Shown here: positions 17,166 to 25,271 of the stretch, piece after piece
Layout: each line of letters opens with the position of its first letter
Numbering within the stretch: the stretch's first letter is position 1
Assembly: GCF_000422765.1 (NCBI RefSeq)
Contig: NZ_AUGR01000021.1
Coordinates: forward strand, 19,033 to 83,032
DNA: 64,000 nt
Source of the DNA: Neptunomonas japonica DSM 18939
Lineage (GTDB): Bacteria > Pseudomonadota > Gammaproteobacteria > Pseudomonadales > Balneatricaceae
Reading direction: 5' to 3'
Translations under genes and position numbers: made by a program
The notes under the pieces: generated by a model
The model's database searches: none
What the model was told of the DNA's origin: nothing
What the model saw: only the letters and a program-made list of their open reading frames with translations

Positions 17166-18293
17166 ATGGCAAATCCAGCAGCGGTAGCGGTGAATACCGA
17201 TGCATTCATACCGGTTAATACACAAACATGGGTGAATGGTCGTCATAATGTACGTTGTGTAAAAGTTATTGATGAAACCTGGGATGTAAAAACGTTTTGT
17301 TTTATGGCAGAACAGCCGGTTATGTTCTTTTTTAAACCGGGGCAATTTGTCACGCTGGAGCTAGAGATTGAAGGCCAGCAGGTGATGCGTTCTTATACGA
17401 TATCGAGTTCTCCTTCGGTACCTTATAGCTTTTCCATTAGTGTTAAGCGTGCGCCGGGCGGGCATGTGTCTAATTGGTTGCATGACAACTTAGAAGAAGG
17501 GCATGAATTAGCAGTACATGGCCCGGTAGGTCAGTTTAACTGTATCGATTACCCAGCAACCAAAGTCTTGATGTTATCAGGTGGTGTTGGCATTACGCCT
17601 GTGATGTCGATGGCACGTTGGTTTTTTGATACCAATGCCGATGTAGATATGGCGTTTGTCCATAGCGCGCGTACATCAAAAGATATTGTGTATCAGCGTG
17701 AACTTGAGCATATGTCCTCGCGAATCACTAACTTCACCTTACATGTGATTTGTGAAAAAGTTGAGCGTGGTCAGTCTTGGTCGGGTTATCGTGGTTATCT
17801 TGATCAGGCGAAGTTGTTAATGATGGCGCCAGACTTTATGGAGCGTGAAGTCTTTTGCTGCGGGCCAACACCTTATATGAAAGCGGTTAAAGCGTTGCTA
17901 GAAAGCAATGGTTTTGATATGGACCGTTACCATGAGGAGTCGTTTGGTGCGACACCAGTTGATGTTGAGGAAGATGCAATAGAGCAGGCTGAGATCGCTC
18001 AGGAAGAAACTGACGCACTTGTTCCAGCGGACATGGTACGAGTTGAGTTCTTCTCTGCTGGTAAAAGCATACAAATCTCTCCGGGTGAAACGGTGCATGC
18101 CGCGGCTTCTAAGTTGGATCTACAGATTCCAAAAGCATGTGGTATGGGGATTTGCGGTACCTGTAAAGTGTTAGTGACAGCGGGTGAGGTAACAATGGAG
18201 CATAATGGTGGTATTACAGATGAAGACGTTGCTGCCGGTTATGTCTTATCATGTTGTAGTGTGCCTAACGGTGATGTGGTCGTTGATTTTTAA
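17166..18293 (+). CDS. gbcB: Glycine betaine demethylase, ferredoxin-reductase subunit
   Basis: Reductase passing electrons from NADH through FAD and a [2Fe-2S] cluster to GbcA. FAD domain at about residues 20-125 (RSYTISSSP), NAD domain at about 130-255 (LSGGVGITPVMSMARWF, then CCGPTPYM), and a C-terminal plant-type ferredoxin (about 290-375) with CGMGICGTCKV and the last cysteine in LSCC. Length and order match Pseudomonas GbcB. I use ATG 17166, which has AGAGAAG upstream and gives the family's N-terminus; the ATG at 17139 lacks a ribosome site. It may be read on into the DUF294 gene. Confidence 0.9.
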   Translation: MANPAAVAVNTDAFIPVNTQTWVNGRHNVRCVKVIDETWDVKTFCFMAEQPVMFFFKPGQFVTLELEIEGQQVMRSYTISSSPSVPYSFSISVKRAPGGHVSNWLHDNLEEGHELAVHGPVGQFNCIDYPATKVLMLSGGVGITPVMSMARWFFDTNADVDMAFVHSARTSKDIVYQRELEHMSSRITNFTLHVICEKVERGQSWSGYRGYLDQAKLLMMAPDFMEREVFCCGPTPYMKAVKALLESNGFDMDRYHEESFGATPVDVEEDAIEQAEIAQEETDALVPADMVRVEFFSAGKSIQISPGETVHAAASKLDLQIPKACGMGICGTCKVLVTAGEVTMEHNGGITDEDVAAGYVLSCCSVPNGDVVVDF

Positions 18294-18351
18294 TAACGGC
18301 TATGTACGGTTTAGCTGTTGTACTTACCTTGATGCGTAAATAGAGAGTCTG

Positions 18352-20238
18352 ATGGAAGCAGAACATATAGAGATTGCGGGGTTTCTAAAACAGTTTCAGC
18401 CTTTTAGTGGCTTGCCTGATGAAACCATCAATACGGTTGCTCAACAGATAGAAATTGCTTATTACCGAGCTGATAGCGATATTTATCAATTTGGGGATGA
18501 AATACACGACTTGTGTGTGATCCGTAGCGGTTCTGTTGAAATCTATCGCCGTAATGGTGATCTCTATAATCGCTTAAGCCCTGGTGGGCTGTTTGGGCAG
18601 ATGGGGTTGTTGATGAATAATCGCGTTCGCCTGCCCGTTCGTGCGTTAGAAGACACGCTGATCTACTTTATTCCTGAGTCAGTTTTTGTTTTATTGTGTG
18701 AGCAGTTTGAAGCATTCGCCTATTTTGTCGAAATGGATGACCACTCAAACTTACAGCATGCGGTATCAGGTAAGGAGAGTAATAATTTAATGGTCTCTAA
18801 GGCGACCATGATGATTTCTCGCCAGCCTGTGATTGTTGAAAGCAGCGCTACTATTCGTGAAGCAGCAATAAAGATGACCGAAGAGGGAGTGTCATCTCTA
18901 CTCATTGTTGATACGTTATCATCTGATGACAATGAGTCTGAAAACCAAGAGCAAAGTGGTGAACCCCAAGTTGTGGGTATTATTACTGATCGAGATATGC
19001 GTACCCGAGTGGTATCGACAGGAATTTCATCGGATGTTGCGATAGAGCAGGTGATGACGACCGATCTTCTTACTCTCGATAGTGATGCATATGCGTTTGA
19101 AGCGATGCTTTGTATGCTTCGCTATAACCTGCATCACCTTCCTATCTTGGATAAAGGCAGGCCGGTGGGTGTCATCGCTGTGTCAGATATTGTCCGCTAT
19201 GAGTCACAAAGCAGCTTATATATGGTGAGTACTGTATTTCGTCAGAACAGTGTGGAAGAACTTAAACTGTTGTCTGAAGAGGTATCTCCCTGTTTTGTAC
19301 GTTTAGTGAATGAAGATGCTAACTCTCATATGATTGGTAGTGCTATGTCTGTTATAGGACGTAGCTTTAAGCAGCGCTTACTAGAATTAGCCGAAGAGCA
19401 CTTAGGCGCACCTCCTATACCTTATTGCTTTTTGGCGCTTGGTTCGATGGCGCGAGATGAGCAGCTGATTATTACCGATCAGGATAACGCCCTAATTTTA
19501 GACAATAGCTACAACCCAAAACTACACGCTGAGTATTTTGAGGCACTGGCTAAATTTGTGAGTGATGGCTTGGCCGCTTGTGGGTATACCTATTGTACCG
19601 GCGGTATTATGGCAACCAATCCGCAGTGGCGAAAAACCAGGAAGGAGTGGGAGGCGTGCTTTGCCGACTGGATTGATAACCCTGTGCCTGAAGCATTACT
19701 TAATTGCTCGATATTTTTTGACCTTGAAGGTGTTTGGGGAAAGGTGAAATGGGCTGAACAGCTTAACTTTTTTGTGGCAAAAAAAGCATCTCGTGAACCA
19801 CGGTTCTTGTCTAACTTGGCGCGTAATGCTTTGAGTCGAACGCCTCCATTGGGTTTCTTTAAAAGTTTTGTTATGGAAAAAGATGGTGAGCATCGCAACT
19901 CAATCAATTTGAAGCGTCGAGGGACAGCACCCATCGCTGATTTAATTCGAGTGCATGCACTGGCTGTAGGTTCCCAAGCAAGAAATTCTTTTGAAAGGCT
20001 AGAGGATATTATTAAGGCGGGGATTGTTCCTGAAGGGCGTATTTCGGACTTAAGAGATGCGCTTGAGTTTATATCGATGGTAAGAATCCGCCATCAAGCT
20101 TTAGATATTGCCGCACAACGTCCAGCAGATAATAATATTGAGCCTGAGCACTTATCTGAGTTTGAGCGGCGCAATCTGAAAGATGCTTTTCAGGTACTTA
20201 GTAACAGCCAGCGCTTCCTTAAATTTCGTTACCCCTAA
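18352..20238 (+). CDS. cNMP-binding / CBS / DUF294 nucleotidyltransferase-like protein
   Basis: Large regulator of 628 residues with three parts: a cyclic-nucleotide-binding-like domain (about 10-130), a CBS pair (about 148-285, with VGIITDRDMRTRVV and GVIAVSDIV), and a GlnD-like nucleotidyltransferase domain (about 340-620) with G-S-M-A-R-x-E...DQDNAL, which keeps the GS and DxD features. Family members are found next to acs/actP or exonuclease genes and are thought to sense adenylates and modify a partner protein; the target is unknown. It forms a unit with the exonuclease 14 bases downstream and may be read from the gbcB promoter. Confidence 0.85.
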   Translation: MEAEHIEIAGFLKQFQPFSGLPDETINTVAQQIEIAYYRADSDIYQFGDEIHDLCVIRSGSVEIYRRNGDLYNRLSPGGLFGQMGLLMNNRVRLPVRALEDTLIYFIPESVFVLLCEQFEAFAYFVEMDDHSNLQHAVSGKESNNLMVSKATMMISRQPVIVESSATIREAAIKMTEEGVSSLLIVDTLSSDDNESENQEQSGEPQVVGIITDRDMRTRVVSTGISSDVAIEQVMTTDLLTLDSDAYAFEAMLCMLRYNLHHLPILDKGRPVGVIAVSDIVRYESQSSLYMVSTVFRQNSVEELKLLSEEVSPCFVRLVNEDANSHMIGSAMSVIGRSFKQRLLELAEEHLGAPPIPYCFLALGSMARDEQLIITDQDNALILDNSYNPKLHAEYFEALAKFVSDGLAACGYTYCTGGIMATNPQWRKTRKEWEACFADWIDNPVPEALLNCSIFFDLEGVWGKVKWAEQLNFFVAKKASREPRFLSNLARNALSRTPPLGFFKSFVMEKDGEHRNSINLKRRGTAPIADLIRVHALAVGSQARNSFERLEDIIKAGIVPEGRISDLRDALEFISMVRIRHQALDIAAQRPADNNIEPEHLSEFERRNLKDAFQVLSNSQRFLKFRYP

Positions 20239-20252
20239 ATCTGGAATTCAGA

Positions 20253-20975
20253 ATGTCGGGCTTTAACAATAAACATCAAGACAGCATTGATTGGTCGCTT
20301 AGAATGAGCGAACAAGCCGCTGCTGCACGTGATTCACGCTTACGTACATTCTATGAAAGCGGCAGTTTTTCTAAAGAGACGCCATTGAAAGAGGTATCTT
20401 TTGTTGCGCTGGATTTTGAAACTACTGGTTTAAATGCAAAAAAAGACGACATTGTCAGTATTGGATTGGTACCTTTTACACTGCAGCGTATCTACTGCAA
20501 AGAAGCAAAGCAGTGGATATTAAACCCTCGTCAGCACCTAGCGGAGGAATCGGTGGTGATTCATGGGATCACGCATTCTGATATCGATAATGCGCCAGAT
20601 TTAATGGGTGTCCTTGAGCCTTTATTAAAAGCGCTGGCCGGACGAGTAGTGGTTGTTCATTATCGTTATATGGAGCGGGAGTTTCTTAATGAAGTGCTAA
20701 TAAAGCGCTTGGGTGAAGGCGTCTATTTTCCGGTAGTGGATACCATGGATTTGGAAGCACGTGTATATCGTAATGGTTTTACGGCGCTGTGCTTACGCTT
20801 GATTGGCCGTAAACGAGCGTCAATTCGTCTTTCTGATAGTCGTACGCGTTATAGCCTGCCTTTCTATAGACAGCATGAAGCACTCACTGATGCGATTGCT
20901 ACGGCGGAGCTGTTGCAAGCACAAATAGCTCACCGTTACTCTCCTGATACCCCTATTTCAGATCTATGGCTTTAA
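20253..20975 (+). CDS. 3'-5' exonuclease, DnaQ-like
   Basis: DEDD-family exonuclease of 240 residues related to the DNA polymerase III epsilon subunit. Exo I reads ALDFETTG (about 51-58), Exo II lies near VVHYRYMEREFL, and Exo III includes HEALTDAIATAELL, with the histidine and aspartate typical of DEDDh enzymes. It follows the DUF294 gene by 14 bases, a pairing seen widely in gammaproteobacteria. There is no alpha-subunit-binding tail that I can recognise, so it is probably not the replicative proofreader. Confidence 0.85.
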   Translation: MSGFNNKHQDSIDWSLRMSEQAAAARDSRLRTFYESGSFSKETPLKEVSFVALDFETTGLNAKKDDIVSIGLVPFTLQRIYCKEAKQWILNPRQHLAEESVVIHGITHSDIDNAPDLMGVLEPLLKALAGRVVVVHYRYMEREFLNEVLIKRLGEGVYFPVVDTMDLEARVYRNGFTALCLRLIGRKRASIRLSDSRTRYSLPFYRQHEALTDAIATAELLQAQIAHRYSPDTPISDLWL

Positions 20976-21093
20976 GCTATTCAACTGTATCTACAGTTTC
21001 TGATTTTCTCTTTGAGCACAAAAAACGCACCTATTGTAAGCAGAACATTTAATCAATAATGGCAGCTTAACAATGATACGTTTTTCGTGCTGT

Positions 21094-21126
21094 GTTAGTA
21101 GCGCTATAATTTATAGCGCTACTAAC
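21094..21126. repeat. 33-base perfect palindrome between converging genes
   Basis: Arms 21094-21109 and 21111-21126 are exact reverse complements (16 bases each: GTTAGTAGCGCTATAA and its complement) around a single T. It lies between the exonuclease and fdhA 3' ends. There is no T tract, so it is an atypical terminator, a processing site or an operator. Confidence 0.75.
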
Positions 21127-21161
21127 GTCCTAGCCTTGTTGTAATACTAGAGGCTGTAACG

Positions 21162-22361
21162 TTAAGATTTAACGCTATTATGTGGATCAATAACGTATTT
21201 CTTCGCCGCACCACCATCAAAGTCAGCATAGCCTTCAGGCGCTTGATCCAAAGAGATCATTTGAACATTAACTGCGTCAGCAATTTTCACTTTATCAAAA
21301 AGAATCGCCTGCATTAATGGGCGGTGGTATTTCATGACTGGACATTGGCCAGTATGGAATGAGTGGGACTTAGCCCAGCCTAAACCAAAGCGCATGCTAA
21401 GAGCACCTACTTTTGCTGCATCATCCATAGCACCAGGGTCTTCAGTTACATATAGACCCGGAATACCGATTTGTCCGCCTGCGCGGGTAATCTGCATCGC
21501 TGAGTTCAACACTGTTGCCGGAGCTTCTTGGCCGTGGTTGCAGCCACATGCATGCGCTTCAAAGCCAACGCAGTCTACAAAGGCATCAACTTCACGCTCA
21601 CCCAGAATAACTTCTAGCTTATCGGCCATATCGCCATCTTCGCGAAGGTCGATCGTTTCGCAGCCAAAGCTTTCTGCTTGCTTGAGACGGTCTGTCACCA
21701 TGTCTCCAACAATAACGCATGCAGCACCTAATAAATGTGCGGCAGCTGCCGCAGCTAGGCCTACAGGGCCAGCACCGGCGATGTATACGGTTGAACCTGG
21801 ACCAACACCGGCAGTAACACAGCCGTGAAATCCAGTTGGGAAGATGTCAGACAGTAATGTTAAGTCTTTAATCTTTTCCATTGCTTGTTCAGGGTCTGGG
21901 AACTTAAGTAAGTTAAAGTCAGCGTAAGGCACCATGACGTATTCTGCCTGGCCTCCAACCCAACCACCCATATCGACATAACCATACGCAGCACCTGGGC
22001 GCGCAGGGTTAACGTTAAGACAAATACCTGTGTTGCCTTCTTTACAGTTACGACAACGCCCGCAAGCGATATTGAAGGGAACTGATACAACGTCACCAGG
22101 ATGAAGGAATTCGACATCTGAGCCGCATTCAATTATTTGTCCGGTAATCTCATGGCCTAATACTAAACCGGCTTCTGCCGTTGTTCTTCCGCGCACCATG
22201 TGTTGGTCAGAACCACAGATATTGGTTGTTAACACACGTAAAATAACACCGTGGTTGCACTTTCTTTTACCAATGGAGAGTTCTGGAAATGCGATCGATT
22301 CAACGGCAACTTCGCCGGGGCCTTTATAAACAACCCCACGGTTATCAAAGTGACTAGTCAT
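21162..22361 (-). CDS. fdhA: Glutathione-independent formaldehyde dehydrogenase
   Basis: Zinc alcohol dehydrogenase family enzyme with tightly bound NAD that oxidises formaldehyde to formate without glutathione. The 399-residue protein has the catalytic zinc Cys in TNICGSDQH, the HEITG helix, the structural zinc cysteines (CGRCRNCKEGNTGIC) and the nucleotide-binding AGAGPVGLAAAA. The insertions around CGCNHGQ and GLGWAKSHSFHTGQ are typical of Pseudomonas putida FdhA. AGGAG lies seven bases before ATG 22361. Its expected job is to remove the formaldehyde released by GbcAB and later demethylation steps; it is divergent from gbdR. Confidence 0.93.
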   Translation of the reverse strand: MTSHFDNRGVVYKGPGEVAVESIAFPELSIGKRKCNHGVILRVLTTNICGSDQHMVRGRTTAEAGLVLGHEITGQIIECGSDVEFLHPGDVVSVPFNIACGRCRNCKEGNTGICLNVNPARPGAAYGYVDMGGWVGGQAEYVMVPYADFNLLKFPDPEQAMEKIKDLTLLSDIFPTGFHGCVTAGVGPGSTVYIAGAGPVGLAAAAAAHLLGAACVIVGDMVTDRLKQAESFGCETIDLREDGDMADKLEVILGEREVDAFVDCVGFEAHACGCNHGQEAPATVLNSAMQITRAGGQIGIPGLYVTEDPGAMDDAAKVGALSMRFGLGWAKSHSFHTGQCPVMKYHRPLMQAILFDKVKIADAVNVQMISLDQAPEGYADFDGGAAKKYVIDPHNSVKS

Positions 22362-22861
22362 GTATACACTCCTGTTATTTTTATGGTTGGATCTATTTTA
22401 AAAACCACTCTATGCTGAGCGGCGTTTTACGACATGACTGTAACGACCAGATACGTGTCTATTTCAGACATTTTAGAAATTTATAATACTTTTATGCTGC
22501 TGGGGGCTAAGCAAAAAGATTGCTGGCATACAGCAACATTTGATATTTATCAGGTAATAAATATTCATGTGTCGTTTTTGAGTAGGATTTGCTGTTTAAT
22601 CGTCGTTTTTTGATGTGTTTGATTTTATTTGAGGGATATTATTGGTGATAATTCCACGATAAATTTTGTGCGAAAATAGCAGGGTTACAACAGTTGAATT
22701 TTAGCTGCCATTAATGCCATTCAAGCTTAAAAAATTGACGTTCTGGAAGGTATGAACTGACAATGAAACCGAAATTTGAACTAATAGTTCTTAGATAATA
22801 ATTATAAATAAGTATCCACCTCTTACTGTGAAAAACAGAGGAGTTTGGTGAGGACTCTACA
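22362..22861. other. Divergent intergenic region between fdhA and gbdR
   Basis: 500 bases with no supported gene. It should carry opposed promoters for fdhA and gbdR. A 13-base palindrome GAACTAATAGTTC (22778-22790) lies 72 bases before the gbdR start and may be an operator. No sigma-54 or terminator signal was recognised. Confidence 0.4.
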
Positions 22862-23986
22862 ATGACTTCAATTGATACGCTTAGCCCTGCGCTCAAAAAC
22901 AAAAAACTAACTCGTGTTGGCTTCTTACTGCTAGATAACTTTACTATGATTGCTTTATCGTCGGCGATAGAGACGCTAAGGATGGCTAATCAATTGTCGG
23001 GTGAAGAGCTTTTTAGTTGGCAATTAATTTCAGAAGATGGCTGTTTGGTTAAAGCCAGTGATGGACTCTCGTTCACACCTGATTTTTCTATACAAAATGC
23101 TCCCGCATTAGATATTGTGATTGTAGCGGGTGGTGTTGATATAACCCGCAGTTTTACGCACAAGCAGGTAAGTTGGTTGCGTATGTTGGGCCGCAAGAAC
23201 TATACATTAGGTGGTATCTGTACAGGCGCTTATGCACTAGCGCATGCCGGCTTGTTAGATGACCATGAGAGCAGCATTCATTGGGAATGTTTGGCTTCTT
23301 TGCAAGAGCATTACCCTAAAGTGCGCTGCAATAACCGCTTGTACAGTATAGATAGAAACCGCATGACATCATCTGGGGGCACGACGCCTATGGATATGTT
23401 TTTGAATTATATTGCGCTTCAGTATGGTGGTAAGTTATCCAGTGCCGTATCGGATATGTTTATCTGCGATCGAGTACGTGGTGAGTTTGATCAGCAGCGC
23501 GTGTCATTACGCCAGCTGCATACCAATGGCCAGCCGATGCCGAAGTTAGTTGATATTATAGAATTGATGGAAGCTAATCTTGAAGAGCCCATTGAGTTGG
23601 ATGAGCTAGCCAGCTTTGTGTCGGTATCTCGCCGCCAGCTAGAAAGAATGTTTTTAAAACATCTGGACTGCTCGCCTTCCCGTTACTATTTGAAACTGCG
23701 TTTAGATCGTGCAAGGCAATTACTGAAGCAATCTAGCTTGTCTATTGTTGAGATTTCAGCCGCGTGTGGATTTGTGTCCACGCCGCACTTTAGCCGCTGC
23801 TATCGCAAGCATATAGGTATTTCTCCACGTGACGAGCGTAAAGGTATCTGGTCAGATACGGCACGCTCTAACGTGTTACGTGAGCCTCTAATAGATCAAG
23901 AGATCACTATTGCAGCAGGAATCAGATCAGCAACGGCTCTATTGCATGCGCAAACAGAGCCGAGTTACGGTTCGGTTGCTATTTAA
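22862..23986 (+). CDS. gbdR: GbdR-type AraC regulator with GATase1-like domain
   Basis: Transcription activator of glycine betaine and dimethylglycine catabolism. Residues 15-195 form a DJ-1/GATase1-like ligand domain (VGFLLLDNFTMIAL; LGGICTGAYALAHAG), and residues 225-330 a double HTH with VSRRQLERMF and CGFVSTPHFSRCYR. The protein resembles Pseudomonas GbdR over its length, including the ELDELA...PSRYYLKLRL block. A position between fdhA and the gbc genes supports the role. AraC relatives such as ArgR or CdhR share the same design, so the name rests on both similarity and context. Confidence 0.85.
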   Translation: MTSIDTLSPALKNKKLTRVGFLLLDNFTMIALSSAIETLRMANQLSGEELFSWQLISEDGCLVKASDGLSFTPDFSIQNAPALDIVIVAGGVDITRSFTHKQVSWLRMLGRKNYTLGGICTGAYALAHAGLLDDHESSIHWECLASLQEHYPKVRCNNRLYSIDRNRMTSSGGTTPMDMFLNYIALQYGGKLSSAVSDMFICDRVRGEFDQQRVSLRQLHTNGQPMPKLVDIIELMEANLEEPIELDELASFVSVSRRQLERMFLKHLDCSPSRYYLKLRLDRARQLLKQSSLSIVEISAACGFVSTPHFSRCYRKHIGISPRDERKGIWSDTARSNVLREPLIDQEITIAAGIRSATALLHAQTEPSYGSVAI

Positions 23987-24022
23987 CAATTGGTTAACTA
24001 ACTTTTAGCCTCGCAGTTAAAT

Positions 24023-24058
24023 AAGCATCGACCTGTAAAGTGGTTGATGCTTATTTGT
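24023..24058. terminator. Terminator between gbdR and the aminotransferase gene
   Basis: Arms AAGCATCGACC (24023-24033) and GGTTGATGCTT (24042-24052) form an 11-pair stem with one G-T, followed by ATTTGTTT. Confidence 0.7.
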
Positions 24059-24072
24059 TTCATTAAAAGCTT

Positions 24073-25269
24073 TTAGTCTTTTAATACACTGCTTAACGAC
24101 TGTGCCACATAGCTTAGGTTGTGCGCCGAAAGCCCTGCGATATTGATACGGCTTGAGTCCACCATATAGATCGAGTACTCATCACGTAATCGAGCCACTT
24201 GCTGTTTGTTAATACCCAAGAAAGAAAACATGCCTTTCTGTTGCGGTATAAAGCTAAAGTCCTGTGTGCATCCTGTTGCTGCAATTTCGTTTGCCAGCTG
24301 GTGGCGAAGTTGTAGAATACGGTTGCGCATAAGTGTTAGTTCGTCGTCCCAGCTTTTTGTCAGTTCTGCATTGCCTAATATGGTTTCGACAATAGCAGCG
24401 CCATGTGCTGGTGGCATTGAGTAGTGACCACGGATAATGCTGAAGAGGTTACTCGCTGTAATAGCTGCTTGTTTCTGGTTAGGTGCAATAACCATAACTG
24501 AGCCGGTGCGTTCGCGGTACAGGCCAAAGTTTTTTGAGCATGAACTAGCGATCAACATTTCAGGTGCTTTATCTGCCAATAAGCGAACACCATAAGCATC
24601 TTCAGCTAAGCCGTCACCTAAACCCTGATATGCAATATCTACAAAAGGAATCAAGTTTTTGCGAATCAGTAGTTCTGCAATCGTATCCCACTGTGCTGTG
24701 GAAAGGTCAGCCCCGCTTGGGTTATGGCAGCAGCCGTGTAGTAGGACAAGATCACCTGCTTTAGCCGTTTCTAATGCACTACACATAGCATCAAACCGAA
24801 TACCTTTTGTCTCGCCATCATAATACGGGTATTCAGTGATGTTTAATCCGGCACCTTTTAGCAATGGAATGTGATTTGCCCATGTGGGGTCGCTGACCCA
24901 GACCGTTGTTCCTGACGCACATTTTGCCGTAAATTCAGCAGCCATCCGTAGTGCACCACACCCTCCTGGTGTTTGTGCAACGGTGATGCGCTGATCTTTT
25001 ATAGCGCTATGATCATCACCCAGCAGTAAGCGGCTAATGTGGTAATTAAAACCTTCAGCACCGGTAGGGCCGATGTAAGTTTTGGTGGTTTCTGTTGCGA
25101 GCAAGTGTGTTTCAGCCGCCGTGACGGCTTGCATAATAGCTGTATGGCCTTGCTCGTCTTTATAAACCCCCACGCCTAGGTCTACTTTGCGTGGGTTGTT
25201 ATCCTGACGGTGCTGCACCATCAGGTTTAAAATAGGGTCTGCGGGTAGCGCTTGCAGATGTTCGAACAT
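24073..25269 (-). CDS. tyrB: Aromatic amino acid aminotransferase
   Basis: PLP-dependent class I aminotransferase of the AspC/TyrB group that moves the amino group of tyrosine, phenylalanine, tryptophan or aspartate to 2-oxoglutarate. 398 residues; the PLP lysine lies in SCSKNFGLYRERTG, and other landmarks are NPSGADL and the GHYSMPPAHGA loop. AGGAG is seven bases before the ATG, within the end of the upstream IOR gene: the two are two bases apart and form one operon. This suggests that the physiological product is an aryl-pyruvate passed to the IOR. Confidence 0.9.
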   Translation of the reverse strand: MFEHLQALPADPILNLMVQHRQDNNPRKVDLGVGVYKDEQGHTAIMQAVTAAETHLLATETTKTYIGPTGAEGFNYHISRLLLGDDHSAIKDQRITVAQTPGGCGALRMAAEFTAKCASGTTVWVSDPTWANHIPLLKGAGLNITEYPYYDGETKGIRFDAMCSALETAKAGDLVLLHGCCHNPSGADLSTAQWDTIAELLIRKNLIPFVDIAYQGLGDGLAEDAYGVRLLADKAPEMLIASSCSKNFGLYRERTGSVMVIAPNQKQAAITASNLFSIIRGHYSMPPAHGAAIVETILGNAELTKSWDDELTLMRNRILQLRHQLANEIAATGCTQDFSFIPQQKGMFSFLGINKQQVARLRDEYSIYMVDSSRINIAGLSAHNLSYVAQSLSSVLKD

Positions 25270-25271
25270 GG

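Noticed and set aside
21334..21828. 164-codon frame antisense to fdhA
   Set aside because: It lies wholly on the opposite strand of a strongly conserved gene; composition is that of a mirrored coding sequence, with no ribosome site.
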